In this document: positions 8,985 to 18,547 of the stretch, one piece after another
Position numbering within the stretch: the first letter of the stretch is position 1
How the letters are laid out: each line of letters starts with the position of its first letter
NCBI RefSeq assembly: GCF_050113715.1
Contig: NZ_JBNJQR010000003.1
Span: forward strand, 372,001 to 436,000
Direction: 5' to 3'
DNA length: 64,000 bases
Source: Brevibacillus_H ginsengisoli
GTDB taxonomy: Bacteria > Bacillota > Bacilli > Brevibacillales > Brevibacillaceae
Notes under the pieces: model-generated
Databases searched by the model: none
What the model saw: the letters and a program-made list of their open reading frames with translations, nothing else
What the model was told of the DNA's origin: nothing
Program-made: the position numbers and the translations under genes

Positions 8985-9947
8985 TTGAAAGACGCACGCA
9001 TTCTGTTTATGGGCACACCTGATTTTGCGGTGCAAAGCCTAGAAGCTTTGATCGGCGCCGGGTATCAGGTAGTTGCTGTCGTTACTCAGCCGGATCGACC
9101 TGTCGGACGCAAACAAGTGATGACTCCACCTCCAGTGAAGGAAGCCGCAATGCGCCATGGACTTCCGGTGTATCAACCGGAAAAAATTCGCCAAGCGGAC
9201 GCGCTCGAAACAATTTTAAGCGAAACGAAGCCAGAGCTTATTGTCACAGCTGCCTACGGACAGATTCTGCCGAAGGAATTGCTGGATGCTCCACGCTTCG
9301 GTTGCATTAACGTGCACGCCTCTCTTTTGCCCAAATATAGAGGGGGAGCTCCCATCCATAAGTGTATCGTGGATGGTGAATCTGAGTCAGGGGTTACCAT
9401 CATGTACATGGTAGAAGCGCTTGACGCAGGCGATATGATTTCCAAAGTCGTCGTGCCTATTGAAGAACGCGACACAGTTGGCACCTTGCACGATAAATTG
9501 GCCGAAGCCGGTTCCGCGCTTTTAATCGAAACCTTGCCAAAGCTTTTATCTGGTGAGATTGAAGCACAACCGCAGAACCATGAAAAGGCGACTTTTGCTC
9601 CCAATATCAAACGTTCGGATGAGCTGATTAATTGGGCAAAATCGGCCCAAAGCATCTACAACCAGGTTCGCGGGTTGAATCCGTGGCCAGTAGCCTATAC
9701 CCAATATGAGGGTAAGGTATGGAAAATCTGGTGGGTGGAAAAAATGGCTGTACAGGAAGTTCATGGAGAACCTGGCACGATTATCGCTCGTGAGTCGGAC
9801 GGACTGATCGTGGCTTGCGGTGAGGGCAGTGTCAAGGTTACAGAGCTTCAACCAGAAGGAAAGAAACGCATGAGCATGGCTGACTTCCTCAAAGGTGCCG
9901 GAAGCCAGGTTCAAGTCGGTTCCAAGTTGGGAGATACTACCCAGTGA
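8985..9947 (+). CDS. fmt: Methionyl-tRNA formyltransferase
   Basis: Fmt formylates initiator Met-tRNA using 10-formyl-tetrahydrofolate. The 320-residue protein has the N-terminal FMGTPDFAV signature, the catalytic-core stretch INVHASLLPKYRGGAP and a C-terminal OB-fold-like tRNA-binding domain. The start is a TTG at 8985, the only initiation codon in frame before the FMGTPDF motif, with GAGGAAGG about 10 bases upstream. Its stop overlaps the rsmB start by three bases. Confidence 0.95.
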   Translation: MKDARILFMGTPDFAVQSLEALIGAGYQVVAVVTQPDRPVGRKQVMTPPPVKEAAMRHGLPVYQPEKIRQADALETILSETKPELIVTAAYGQILPKELLDAPRFGCINVHASLLPKYRGGAPIHKCIVDGESESGVTIMYMVEALDAGDMISKVVVPIEERDTVGTLHDKLAEAGSALLIETLPKLLSGEIEAQPQNHEKATFAPNIKRSDELINWAKSAQSIYNQVRGLNPWPVAYTQYEGKVWKIWWVEKMAVQEVHGEPGTIIARESDGLIVACGEGSVKVTELQPEGKKRMSMADFLKGAGSQVQVGSKLGDTTQ

Positions 9948-11302
9948 CAAGAACGAAACGAATGGGAGCGCGTGAAATCGCTCTGGAAATTCTAACGCGA
10001 ATCGATGAAAATCGCTCTTATAGTAATCTGGAGCTGAAGCATGTTTTATCCCAGCACGATTTGGCTTCAGTCGATATCGGGCTGGTTACCGAACTGGTGT
10101 ATGGAACGATTCAGCGTCGCTATACACTGGATACGGTTATTTCCCGTTTTGTAAAAGGCGGTGCGGCCAAGCTTCAGCCGTGGGTATTGAACCTGCTTCG
10201 CCTAAGCTTGTATCAGGTTCGTTACCTGGATCGTGTGCCTGAACGGGCAGCCGTCCATGAAGCGGTTGAGATTGCCAAACAGCGCGGTCATCAAGGAATT
10301 GCCTCAATGGTGAATGGGGTTTTACGCAGTGTGATTCGTCAGCCAGACACGTGGGATACACCGCCACAAGGCAATAAAGTGGAGCGGCTTAGCTTCGAGG
10401 AATCTCATCCAGCCTGGTTAGTGAAGCGCTGGATCAAGCTCTACGGAGAAGAGGTTACGCGTGCTATCTGTGCTGCCAACAATCGTCCTCCTCACGCATC
10501 GGTACGGGTCAATCGCTTGAAAATCGCTCAGGACGAGTTGCTTCAAAAGCTTCGTGAACAGTATCCAGAAGCAGATTTCTCGCAGGTATCGCCAGACGGT
10601 TTGATATTGGGCGGACATGCGGCGGGGACAAGCTGGTTTCAGGAAGGCTATCTGTCCATTCAGGATGAGAGTTCCATGCTGGTTGGACCCGCGTTGAACG
10701 CCAAGCCGGGTATGCGCGTACTTGATGCTTGTGCCGCGCCGGGAGGGAAGACCACCCATATAGCTGAACTTATGCAAAATCAAGGCGAAATTATCGCATG
10801 TGATGTGCATCCGCATAAACGTGATCTGATTGAACAAAATGCCAGCCGGTTAGGCATCGACATCATCAAGACGCTCGTCGCTGATGCGGCTGATTTGCCG
10901 GAGCAAGATCTGGGTCAGTTTGATCGTATTTTGTTGGACGCCCCTTGCACGGGTTTTGGTGTGATCCGCCGCAAACCGGATATCAAGTGGAACAAACAGC
11001 CGGAAGATATCAAGGAAATCGCGCAGGTTCAACTATCCCTTTTGTCGCAGGTCTCTAAGCTGTTGAAGCCGGGCGGTCTCATGGTGTACAGTACATGTAC
11101 GATCGATCCCAAAGAAAATCAGGATATGATTATCCGCTTCTGTGAGGAACATCCGGAATTTGAGCTGGATACGACTTTGAAAGCAGATTTGCCGGAGCGC
11201 ATAAGAGAACAGATGACAGAAACCCATGGATTTGTTCAAATCCTGCCGCATCATTTTGACAGTGATGGCTTCTTCATTTCCCGTATTCGCCGAAAAGGGT
11301 AA
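9944..11302 (+). CDS. rsmB: 16S rRNA (cytosine-967-C5)-methyltransferase RsmB
   Basis: RsmB methylates C967 of 16S rRNA. The 452 residues contain an N-terminal NusB-like RNA-binding domain (about 1-140) and a Rossmann methyltransferase with the SAM motif DACAAPGGKTTH, the motif DAPCTGFGVIRRKPDIKW and the catalytic cysteine in Tyr-Ser-Thr-Cys-Thr. The GTG start at 9944 overlaps the fmt stop (GTGA), a typical coupled arrangement. It is the last gene of the coaBC-rsmB run and is followed by a strong hairpin. Confidence 0.95.
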   Translation: MTRTKRMGAREIALEILTRIDENRSYSNLELKHVLSQHDLASVDIGLVTELVYGTIQRRYTLDTVISRFVKGGAAKLQPWVLNLLRLSLYQVRYLDRVPERAAVHEAVEIAKQRGHQGIASMVNGVLRSVIRQPDTWDTPPQGNKVERLSFEESHPAWLVKRWIKLYGEEVTRAICAANNRPPHASVRVNRLKIAQDELLQKLREQYPEADFSQVSPDGLILGGHAAGTSWFQEGYLSIQDESSMLVGPALNAKPGMRVLDACAAPGGKTTHIAELMQNQGEIIACDVHPHKRDLIEQNASRLGIDIIKTLVADAADLPEQDLGQFDRILLDAPCTGFGVIRRKPDIKWNKQPEDIKEIAQVQLSLLSQVSKLLKPGGLMVYSTCTIDPKENQDMIIRFCEEHPEFELDTTLKADLPERIREQMTETHGFVQILPHHFDSDGFFISRIRRKG

Positions 11303-11329
11303 GTTGCAATTCAAACAAATGGTAGCAGG

Positions 11330-11379
11330 AAGGAGTGGCATCTCCGCGCAGGCGTTGGCGGAGGTTCACTCCTTTGTTT
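11330..11379 (+). terminator. Intrinsic terminator after rsmB
   Basis: AAGGAGTG at 11330-11337 pairs with CACTCCTT at 11367-11374, extended inside by TCTCCGC with GCGGAGG. A short T-rich tail follows. The structured repeat copy 1 starts ten bases later. Confidence 0.75.
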
Positions 11380-11388
11380 CATTAATCC

Positions 11389-11650
11389 AAAAGTTTAAGT
11401 GCTTTACATTCGTAAAGCAGTTGAACTTTTTCCTTTCGCGTAAGCCACTCGAAGAAAAGTCTTCGTCCACTGTGAGCTCATTTTAAGCGAAACTAAGCGT
11501 AGAGAACGTAGGAAGGAAAAGAGTCGGCATTCTTTACATCAGTGAGAAGCGAAGTGATTTTCTTGTCGACTCCCTTCCGCAGTGAACGAAGCGGACAGTA
11601 GTTGCTACAAGCGAGCTTAAACAGAGGGAGCGGGGACGAAGGCTTTTCTA
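11389..11650 (+). repeat. Dispersed structured element, copy 1 (full length)
   Basis: This occupies most of the 471-base gap between rsmB and rlmN. A hairpin at 11389-11431 (apex CTTTAC ATTC GTAAAG) is followed by the linker CGCGTAAGCC. The arm GAAAAGTCTTCGTCC (11454-11468) pairs over 165 bases with GGACGAAGGCTTTTC (11634-11648) with one G-U. Inside, TTTAAGC (11482-11488) pairs with GCTTAAA (11615-11621), and GGAAGG-AAAA-GAGTCG (11511-11526) pairs with CGACTC-CCTTCC (11567-11578). The same plan recurs at 26405 and 31255. It has no convincing open reading frame. Confidence 0.85.
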
Positions 11651-11773
11651 GTTCTTGCGATTCCTTTTCCTTTTGATAGGAAAAGGGTACAATGAGGAAT
11701 AGTGAACATTTTTCATCAACACTGATGAATAGCCGCAATCAAGTAAAATGAAGGACAAAGGTGAAGCTAACAT

Positions 11774-12844
11774 ATGGCGATAGAAACAACGACAGGTTAC
11801 AAACCGCTGATTTACAGTCTGACACTGGATCAGTTGAAAGACTGGCTGGTTGCAAACAACGAGAAGGCCTTTCGCGCCCAACAAATTTATGATTGGCTGT
11901 ACGTAAAGCGTGTAGGGTCTTTTGACGAGATGAGCAATCTCTCCAAGGACATGCGCCAAAAGCTGTCCGATCAATTCCGTATGGATGCCATGCAGGAGAT
12001 TACTCGCCAGGAATCCAAAGATGGAACGATTAAGTTTCTATTTCAACTAATCGATGGACACGCGATTGAAACGGTCATCATGAGACACAACTACGGGAAC
12101 AGCATTTGCGTGACGACGCAGGTAGGTTGCCGAATTGGCTGTACTTTCTGCGCGTCTACGTTAAGCGGTCTCAAACGAAATTTGGAAGCCGGTGAGATTG
12201 TGGCGCAGGTGTTGATGGCGCAAAAGGCTTTGGATCAAGACGAAGAGCGCGCGAGCCATGTCGTCGTGATGGGGATTGGGGAGCCTTTTGAGAATTTTGA
12301 TAACCTGATTGCTTTCCTTCACATCATCAACGATAACCGTGGTTTGTGTATTGGACAGCGCCACATTACCGTATCCACCAGCGGGATCATCCCGAAAATC
12401 TATGAATTCGCAGAGCAGGGAGGCCAAGTCAATCTGGCCATTTCGCTGCATGCGCCGAATACCCAACTTCGTACGAAGCTAATGCCGATCAACAAAGGCT
12501 TCCCGTTAGAGAAACTCATGGAAGCCTGCCGCTATTACGTGGCCAAAACTGGTCGTCGCATTACGTTTGAATACGGCTTGTTTGGCGGACAGAATGATCA
12601 GCCACAGCATGCGGAAGAGCTGGCGCGACTCATTGGCGATCTGATGTGCCACGTCAATCTGATTCCGGTCAACTATGTTCCTGAGCGAGATTACGTTCGG
12701 ACGCCAAAAGACGAGATTTTTAATTTCAAACGAATCCTGGATAAACACAAAATCAACGTAACCATACGGCGTGAGCATGGAAGTGATATTGCGGCCGCTT
12801 GTGGACAATTACGCGCGCAGCACGCCAAAGAAACAATGGGGTGA
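11774..12844 (+). CDS. rlmN: Dual-specificity rRNA/tRNA adenine-C2 methyltransferase RlmN
   Basis: RlmN is a radical-SAM enzyme that methylates C2 of A2503 in 23S rRNA and A37 of some tRNAs. The 356-residue protein carries the iron-sulfur motif Cys-Arg-Ile-Gly-Cys-Thr-Phe-Cys near residues 119-126, preceded by TTQVG. The GIGEP-type SAM motif appears as VVVMGIGEPFENFDN. The C-terminal Ala-Ala-Cys-Gly-Gln-Leu holds the cysteine that forms the methyl-transfer intermediate. AAAGGTGAAG serves as ribosome site. It is the first gene of rlmN-prpC-prkC-rsgA-rpe. Confidence 0.96.
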   Translation: MAIETTTGYKPLIYSLTLDQLKDWLVANNEKAFRAQQIYDWLYVKRVGSFDEMSNLSKDMRQKLSDQFRMDAMQEITRQESKDGTIKFLFQLIDGHAIETVIMRHNYGNSICVTTQVGCRIGCTFCASTLSGLKRNLEAGEIVAQVLMAQKALDQDEERASHVVVMGIGEPFENFDNLIAFLHIINDNRGLCIGQRHITVSTSGIIPKIYEFAEQGGQVNLAISLHAPNTQLRTKLMPINKGFPLEKLMEACRYYVAKTGRRITFEYGLFGGQNDQPQHAEELARLIGDLMCHVNLIPVNYVPERDYVRTPKDEIFNFKRILDKHKINVTIRREHGSDIAAACGQLRAQHAKETMG

Positions 12845-12849
12845 GATAG

Positions 12850-13614
12850 ATGGAAATAGCGATGAAGACCCATATCGGTTGTGTTCGTCAGTTGAATGAG
12901 GATTACTATGCTTGCACGGTTGATGAGAATGGACACGTCCTGGCAATCGTAGCGGACGGCATGGGAGGACATCAAGCGGGTGATGTAGCGAGCAGAATGG
13001 CCGTGGAGCGAATCGTTGAAGAGTTTCGTGAGCCCTCTCTACTACTTACTTCCGAGGATGAAAGAGAGAAGCTGATGAACTCTGTTTTGCAAGCGAATGA
13101 AGAAGTATTTCGGTATGCGGAGTCTCATCCAGAATGCAGTGGGATGGGAACGACCGTCGTTGCTTCAATCATGGACACAAAAGGTGGAGCCATTGCCCAT
13201 ATTGGCGACAGCCGAATCTATTTGTACGAAAATGGCGTATTGACTCAGCGAACACAGGATCACACCTTAGTACAGGAATTGGTGCGCAATGGCCAGATTA
13301 CATTAGAAGAGGCCGCTTTTCATCCGCAGCGCAATGTGATTATGCGAGCGTTGGGAACGGAAGAAACCGTACGGGTCGATCTGGGCGAATTTACCTGGAC
13401 AAATGGTGACGTATTGCTGCTTTGTTCGGATGGTCTAAGCGGCAAAGTGCCTTCAACCGTCATGGAGAAATGGTTGAAAGAGCCGATCTCTCTGCAAGAG
13501 CAGGTAGATGCCTTGGTTCAGTTCGCTTTGGACGCTGGCGGCGAAGACAATATTACTTGTGTGGCTGTTCGCAACATTGCCAAGCCCGTTGATGTCTGTT
13601 GGAAAGAGGGGTGA
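12850..13614 (+). CDS. prpC: PP2C-type serine/threonine phosphatase PrpC (Stp)
   Basis: PrpC reverses phosphorylation by the neighbouring kinase PrkC. The 254-residue PP2C fold shows metal-binding aspartates in Asn-Glu-Asp-Tyr-Tyr, VADGMGGHQAGDVAS, CSDGLSGKV and GGEDNITCV, plus HIGDSRIYLY. It begins six bases after rlmN and ends six bases before prkC, so the phosphatase and kinase are co-expressed as in other Firmicutes. Confidence 0.96.
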   Translation: MEIAMKTHIGCVRQLNEDYYACTVDENGHVLAIVADGMGGHQAGDVASRMAVERIVEEFREPSLLLTSEDEREKLMNSVLQANEEVFRYAESHPECSGMGTTVVASIMDTKGGAIAHIGDSRIYLYENGVLTQRTQDHTLVQELVRNGQITLEEAAFHPQRNVIMRALGTEETVRVDLGEFTWTNGDVLLLCSDGLSGKVPSTVMEKWLKEPISLQEQVDALVQFALDAGGEDNITCVAVRNIAKPVDVCWKEG

Positions 13615-13619
13615 GAAGA

Positions 13620-15590
13620 ATGGAAGGTCAACGTTTAGGTGGACGCTATCAAATTGAGCACAAAGTTGGCGGCGGTGGCATGGCGATTGTCTACAAAGCC
13701 AAGGATCTAGTGCTGAACCGTCCAGTTGCCGTTAAAATCTTAAGACCCCAATTTGGTATAGATGAGGATTTTATCAACCGTTTTCGTCGGGAAGCGCAAG
13801 CCGTCGCAAGTCTTTCGCATCCCAACATCGTCAGTGTCTACGACGTAGGACAGGACGAAGATACATACTACATGGTGATGGAGTACGTTGATGGTTTGAA
13901 TCTGAAAGATGTGATTAACCAAGAGGGATCTTTGCCGGTAGAGGAAGCGGTACGAATCGCTAAGCAGGTTTGTGACGCACTGGATCACGCCCATCAAAAT
14001 CAGATTATTCACCGTGATATTAAGCCACATAATATTTTGATCGGCAGTAATGGACGAGTGAAGGTAACGGATTTTGGGATTGCTCGGGCAGTAACTTCTG
14101 CAACGATTACCCATACAGGCTCTGTGCTAGGGTCTGTTCATTACTTTTCACCAGAGCAGGCAAGAGGCGGACTCACGCAAGAGAAATCGGATATTTATTC
14201 ATTGGGGATTGTCTTGTATGAGATGGTTACAGGTCAACTGCCCTTTTCGGGTGAATCACCGATTTCGGTTGCCTTGAAGCATTTACAGGATCCGCTTCCG
14301 CATCCGCGAGATATTAACCCCGATATTCCGCAAAGTGTCGAAAATGTAATTTTGCGAGCATTGGTAAAAGATCCGTTCCTTCGCTATGCTACGGCTCGGG
14401 AGATGTTAAAAGATTTGGAGACCTGTCTGTCCAAGGAACGATTGAACGAACCCAAGATCAATTTTCCACAGGATGACGAAGAGACTCGCGTGATTCCAGC
14501 GATCACTCCAGAGATGCTCGAGAACTCCAGACAAGATCGGCAGGGGATTTCACGTACACGGAACGGTGAGGAACAGAAAGAAGAGAAAAATCCGCGCAAA
14601 CTGCTGATCAAGGCGGCCGGTTGGGTCGGGGCTGCTGCACTCTTTATCGTGTTAGCGATCTTCGGGTTTAATTACGCGATGGAGATCTTCCACGTGCCGG
14701 AGTATCCGGTTCCGCTGGTGCAGGGCACGAAGCAAGAGATTGCCGAAGCGAAGATTAAGGAGGCCAAGCTGATTCCAAAAGTAGAGACCCGCTATGATAC
14801 CAAGGTGGAAGAGGGCGTAGTCATCGAACAGAATCCGGCTCCTCCGATGCGGATGAAAGAAAACGGAACGGTCGTCATTGTCGTCAGCAAAGGTCAGCAG
14901 GCAATTTCCATGCCGAATTACATTGGCAACAGCCAATCGTCCGTGCAGGAACAACTCAAGCTCCAGAATTTCAAAGACGTCAAGATCATTGAGAAGGAGG
15001 ACAATAATATCCCAGCCGGACAAATTATTGACCAGGTTCCAGCACCAGGATCGGATATTGTTCCTTCCGATACGGTTGTCCAGTTGTATGTAAGCAAAGG
15101 GCAACAGATGAGTAAAATGCCTAAAGTGGTAGGGGAAACCCTCGACCGTGCGAAGTTGTTGTTGTTGCAGGCTGGTTTGACGTACGGTCAGGTGACGAAG
15201 CAGCCATCCTACACAGAGACGCGGCCAGATATTGTCATCTCTACACATCCGTACGACGCGAACATGGATGTGCCTGCGGGAACGGCGGTTCCATTGGTTG
15301 TGTCAAGCGGTGAATATCCATCCGATGCCAAGATTGGATCTTATCCGGTAACGGTGCAACTCGCCGAAGGGGAAACGGCTGAAATTCGCATTCTGGTGGA
15401 TGACGCCAGAGGAAACCGACAGGTCGCTTTGCAAGAGGTCGTTTCGCAGCCTCTGACGGAGTACAAGGTTCCACTTGTGCTATCGCCAACGAAGGATGGA
15501 ACGATTGAGATCGTGAAAAGCACGGACGCTGTGAAGAATCAAACCATCGCCAAATATGCGGTCAAGTATAATAGCAACGATTTACAGTAA
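13620..15590 (+). CDS. prkC: Membrane Ser/Thr kinase PrkC with three PASTA domains
   Basis: PrkC senses muropeptides or lipid II and phosphorylates targets in growth, germination and cell-wall control. From the ATG at 13620 it has 656 residues. The cytoplasmic kinase domain has a GGGGM glycine loop, the HRDIKPHN catalytic loop, DFGIAR and SPEQARGG. One transmembrane helix lies near 327-352. Three PASTA repeats follow to about residue 563. The C-terminal 90 residues look like an extra beta-rich domain. I reject the upstream TTG at 13599 because AGAGGGGTGAG lies just before 13620. Confidence 0.95.
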   Translation: MEGQRLGGRYQIEHKVGGGGMAIVYKAKDLVLNRPVAVKILRPQFGIDEDFINRFRREAQAVASLSHPNIVSVYDVGQDEDTYYMVMEYVDGLNLKDVINQEGSLPVEEAVRIAKQVCDALDHAHQNQIIHRDIKPHNILIGSNGRVKVTDFGIARAVTSATITHTGSVLGSVHYFSPEQARGGLTQEKSDIYSLGIVLYEMVTGQLPFSGESPISVALKHLQDPLPHPRDINPDIPQSVENVILRALVKDPFLRYATAREMLKDLETCLSKERLNEPKINFPQDDEETRVIPAITPEMLENSRQDRQGISRTRNGEEQKEEKNPRKLLIKAAGWVGAAALFIVLAIFGFNYAMEIFHVPEYPVPLVQGTKQEIAEAKIKEAKLIPKVETRYDTKVEEGVVIEQNPAPPMRMKENGTVVIVVSKGQQAISMPNYIGNSQSSVQEQLKLQNFKDVKIIEKEDNNIPAGQIIDQVPAPGSDIVPSDTVVQLYVSKGQQMSKMPKVVGETLDRAKLLLLQAGLTYGQVTKQPSYTETRPDIVISTHPYDANMDVPAGTAVPLVVSSGEYPSDAKIGSYPVTVQLAEGETAEIRILVDDARGNRQVALQEVVSQPLTEYKVPLVLSPTKDGTIEIVKSTDAVKNQTIAKYAVKYNSNDLQ

Positions 15591-15634
15591 CAGGTCATGT
15601 TCGTTTTTGACACAAAAAACATGGAGGTACATGC

Positions 15635-16525
15635 ATGCCAGAAGGTAGAATCGTGAAAGCACTCAGCGGGTTTTACTATGTAGCTGACCAGGACCGGGTG
15701 ATTCAATGCCGGGCCCGCGGTTTATTTAAAAAGAAGGATGCCAAAGTAAATCCGCTAGTAGGAGATTGGGTTGTTTACGACGCCATTAACGATTCCGAAG
15801 GCTATGTCATGGAGGTGGGTGCTCGGACAACCGAATTAATCCGCCCGCCTATTGCCAACGTGGAGGTTGCCGTCCTGGTCTTTTCAATGAGAAAGCCGGA
15901 TTTCTCATCCGTCATGCTGGATAAGTTCCTCGTCCATACAGAGAATGCGGGAATTGACGCCATCATCGTCTTGTCCAAAGCAGATCTGGCGGATGAAGAA
16001 GAAATAGAACAAATTAAGCGCACCTATCAGCGGATTGGCTACACGGTCATCCCTTCCTCAACGAAACAAGGATATGGATACGATCAGGTGCAGCAGGCGC
16101 TGACCAACCGAATCTCTGTATTTGCTGGACAGTCAGGTGTGGGTAAATCTTCACTGATCAATGCCATGTTTCCTGGCGTAAGCCTTATGACAGGCCAAGT
16201 GAGCGAGAAGCTGGGACGAGGCAAACATACGACGCGTCATGTCGAGTTAATTCCATTGGAGGATGGGGGATATGTAGCGGATACCCCGGGATTTAGCTCA
16301 CTCGATTTTATCGGGATTGATGATTTGTCTTTAGCCCAATCATTTCGGGATTTTGAGGAAGTATCGGAACAGTGCAAGTTTCGCGGATGTCTTCATCTTC
16401 AAGAACCTGGCTGTGCGGTGAAAACGGGAGTAGAATCCGGCGAGATCGATGCCGGCCGATATGAGAATTACAAGCAGTTTTCTCTTGAACTGAAAGAATA
16501 TCAACGGAGGAATAAACCATGGTAA
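15635..16525 (+). CDS. rsgA: Ribosome small-subunit GTPase RsgA
   Basis: RsgA is a circularly permuted GTPase in late 30S assembly. The 296-residue protein has an OB-fold, then G4 (LSKADL) before G1 (GQSGVGKSS) and G3 (DTPGF), which is the permuted order. The C-terminal zinc site CKFRGCLHLQEPGC follows. ATGGAGGT is the ribosome site. Its last seven bases overlap rpe, so the two are translationally coupled. Confidence 0.96.
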   Translation: MPEGRIVKALSGFYYVADQDRVIQCRARGLFKKKDAKVNPLVGDWVVYDAINDSEGYVMEVGARTTELIRPPIANVEVAVLVFSMRKPDFSSVMLDKFLVHTENAGIDAIIVLSKADLADEEEIEQIKRTYQRIGYTVIPSSTKQGYGYDQVQQALTNRISVFAGQSGVGKSSLINAMFPGVSLMTGQVSEKLGRGKHTTRHVELIPLEDGGYVADTPGFSSLDFIGIDDLSLAQSFRDFEEVSEQCKFRGCLHLQEPGCAVKTGVESGEIDAGRYENYKQFSLELKEYQRRNKPW

Positions 16526-17166
16526 AAATCGCACCATCTATCCTATCAGCGGACTTCGCCAAATTAGGAGAAGAGATTCTGGATGTAGAACGTGGGGGAG
16601 CCGACTGGATTCACATCGATGTCATGGACGGTCATTTTGTTCCGAACATCACAATTGGCCCGCTGATCGTAGAAGCTGTACGTCCTGTAACCAAGCTCAC
16701 TCTTGATGTTCATTTGATGATTGAGAATCCAGACCAATATATCCCACAATTCGCCAAAGCTGGCGCTGATATCATTGCAGTCCATCAGGAAGCGTGCCGC
16801 CATTTGCACCGCACCATTCACTTGATCAAAGAGCAAGGAGTCAAAGCGGGAGTGGTCCTGAATCCGGCAACTCCACTCATCACCATTGAATCGATTCTTC
16901 CTGATCTGGACATGGTGCTTTTGATGACCGTTAACCCGGGCTTTGGAGGGCAGAAGTTCATTCACAGTGTCTTGCCTAAAGTAAAAGAACTTCGTCAAAT
17001 GCTTGACCAACGTGGCTTATCGCACGTAGAGATTGAGATTGATGGTGGGGTAAACCCAGAGACAGCCAGATTATGCGAGGAAGCGGGAGCAACCGTGTTG
17101 GTGGCAGGTTCCGCTGTATTTAACCAGGCAGATCGTGCTCAAGCGATTGCAGCCATTCGCGGTTAA
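16519..17166 (+). CDS. rpe: Ribulose-phosphate 3-epimerase
   Basis: This pentose-phosphate enzyme interconverts ribulose 5-phosphate and xylulose 5-phosphate. The 215-residue TIM barrel has the N-terminal PSILSADF, HIDVMDGHFVPN, DVHLMI, MTVNPGFGGQ and EIDGGV motifs that hold the metal and the catalytic aspartates. A GGAGG ribosome site lies within the end of rsgA. In Bacillus subtilis thiN and spoVM follow directly. Here a peptidase, an ABC importer and an acetyltransferase intervene. Confidence 0.97.
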   Translation: MVKIAPSILSADFAKLGEEILDVERGGADWIHIDVMDGHFVPNITIGPLIVEAVRPVTKLTLDVHLMIENPDQYIPQFAKAGADIIAVHQEACRHLHRTIHLIKEQGVKAGVVLNPATPLITIESILPDLDMVLLMTVNPGFGGQKFIHSVLPKVKELRQMLDQRGLSHVEIEIDGGVNPETARLCEEAGATVLVAGSAVFNQADRAQAIAAIRG

Positions 17167-17182
17167 TCCAAAATAATATAGG

Positions 17183-17218
17183 AAAGCGCGTACTCATAGG
17201 GGTACGCGCTTTTGTTTT
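17183..17218 (+). terminator. Intrinsic terminator after rpe
   Basis: AAAGCGCGTAC at 17183-17193 pairs exactly with GTACGCGCTTT at 17202-17212, and a T-rich tail follows. It lies between convergent genes. Confidence 0.85.
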
Positions 17219-17266
17219 ACCCTTTGCTTGCTCCTCTGTTGGTTTCTCATGTCCCGTTGTGGGGAT

Positions 17267-18397
17267 TTATAGTGTCGTAAACAAACGAAGCAACAGCGCA
17301 ATTCGCGAAGGGATCGCATCGACAACGATATGTTCATGGGAAGCGTGTGCGCCATCTCCTACCGGCCCTAAGCCATCCAGCACACTAGCTCCTACGGAAG
17401 CGGCGATATTTCCGTCGCTTGTTCCGCCAACTCCAATTTCTCCAAGCTTGAAACCTTCCAATCGGGCTTGCTCCGACGCGATCTCGAACAATTTGGCGGT
17501 TCCCTCTGTTCGCTCCATTGGCGTCTTGTTGATTCCGCCTACCACTTCCAGGCGAGCAAGCGGGTGGACCGGTTGCAAGGCGGCCATCCGTGACTCGATC
17601 GCTTCTTTTTCGGACAATTTTTGTATTCTCACGTCAATGATGGCCTCGGCAAACTCAGGAACAACGTTGGATGCGGTTCCTCCTGAGATTTTGCCCACCG
17701 AGAGGGTAGTGCCCAACTCATAGTTCGTCCAGGATTGGATCGTGAGGATGTGTCGTGACAACTCTTCAATGGCGTTCACACCGCTGGCATGATCGTTACC
17801 GGCGTGTACGGCGCGGCCATAGGCACGCAGCGTAAACTCACCGCCGCCTTTTCGGCTTGTTTTTAACAACCCATTCCCGTAAGCGGGTTCGATGACAAGA
17901 ACGGCGGCACTTTTAGCCGCTTCTACTTTAATTAATTCGTGGGAGGAGGGACTTCCGACTTCTTCATCCGTATTCCACAAGAAAACGAGTTTTTTATTGA
18001 GGGTCAATTTTTCATCAATAATCGCTTTCAGGGCATAATAACTAAACACAATTCCTGATTTCATATCAAAAATTCCCGGCCCGTACAGCTTTCCGTCCTC
18101 TAGTCGCCACGGTTCTTTATGTATGGTTCCGATCTCCTTGACCGTATCAAAATGGCCGAGGATCAGAATCTGTTCATCTCCTCGTCCATACTCGATGCGA
18201 AGCTGATTGCCGTATACGGGCTGAGAAATGGTTTCCACTGTGCAACCAAGTTGAAGGAAACGCTGGCGGATCAAGTCTCCCAGTTCATCTACAGCCTGCT
18301 TGTTATGGGTGGGAGATTCCATTTCCACATAAGTATGCAGCTCGTTGATCATTTCGTCTAATTTATCGGCAAAATAAGATGTCCAATTCGATAACAT
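17267..18397 (-). CDS. M20 family metallopeptidase (carboxypeptidase G2-like)
   Basis: This is a 376-residue zinc-dependent exopeptidase. Motifs are ILGHFDTV (first metal His), GPGIFDMKSGI (bridging Asp), NTDEEVGSPSS (catalytic and metal-binding Glu) and a C-terminal His in Ala-His-Ala-Ser-His-Glu-His. A dimerisation domain lies in the middle (about 185-295). I place the start at 18397 because AGGAGGTATCCAAA directly precedes that ATG. The ATG at 18427 lacks a site. It is divergent from an amino-acid importer, so it may feed on N-acyl or peptide amino acids. The exact substrate is unknown. Confidence 0.88.
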   Translation of the reverse strand: MLSNWTSYFADKLDEMINELHTYVEMESPTHNKQAVDELGDLIRQRFLQLGCTVETISQPVYGNQLRIEYGRGDEQILILGHFDTVKEIGTIHKEPWRLEDGKLYGPGIFDMKSGIVFSYYALKAIIDEKLTLNKKLVFLWNTDEEVGSPSSHELIKVEAAKSAAVLVIEPAYGNGLLKTSRKGGGEFTLRAYGRAVHAGNDHASGVNAIEELSRHILTIQSWTNYELGTTLSVGKISGGTASNVVPEFAEAIIDVRIQKLSEKEAIESRMAALQPVHPLARLEVVGGINKTPMERTEGTAKLFEIASEQARLEGFKLGEIGVGGTSDGNIAASVGASVLDGLGPVGDGAHASHEHIVVDAIPSRIALLLRLFTTL

Positions 18398-18547
18398 TTT
18401 GGATACCTCCTGTTTACTTTGTTCCATTTTATCTTCTTACAAGATGTAACAGTTTGCAAAACATTTGTGATACGAAGAGTAGATGTAATATTCGCAAAAG
18501 AAAGAATTTGTTTAATCGAGTCGAAAAAGGTTGAAATAGTTTATGAA

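Noticed and set aside
11389..11650. Group II intron, tRNA cluster or known riboswitch as explanation of the structured element
   Set aside because: No intron domain V-like sequence, no cloverleaf and no known aptamer core could be recognised; it also occurs in several unrelated contexts.
14652..15248. A 198-codon minus-strand frame
   Set aside because: It is antisense to the PASTA region of prkC and has no ribosome site or family resemblance.
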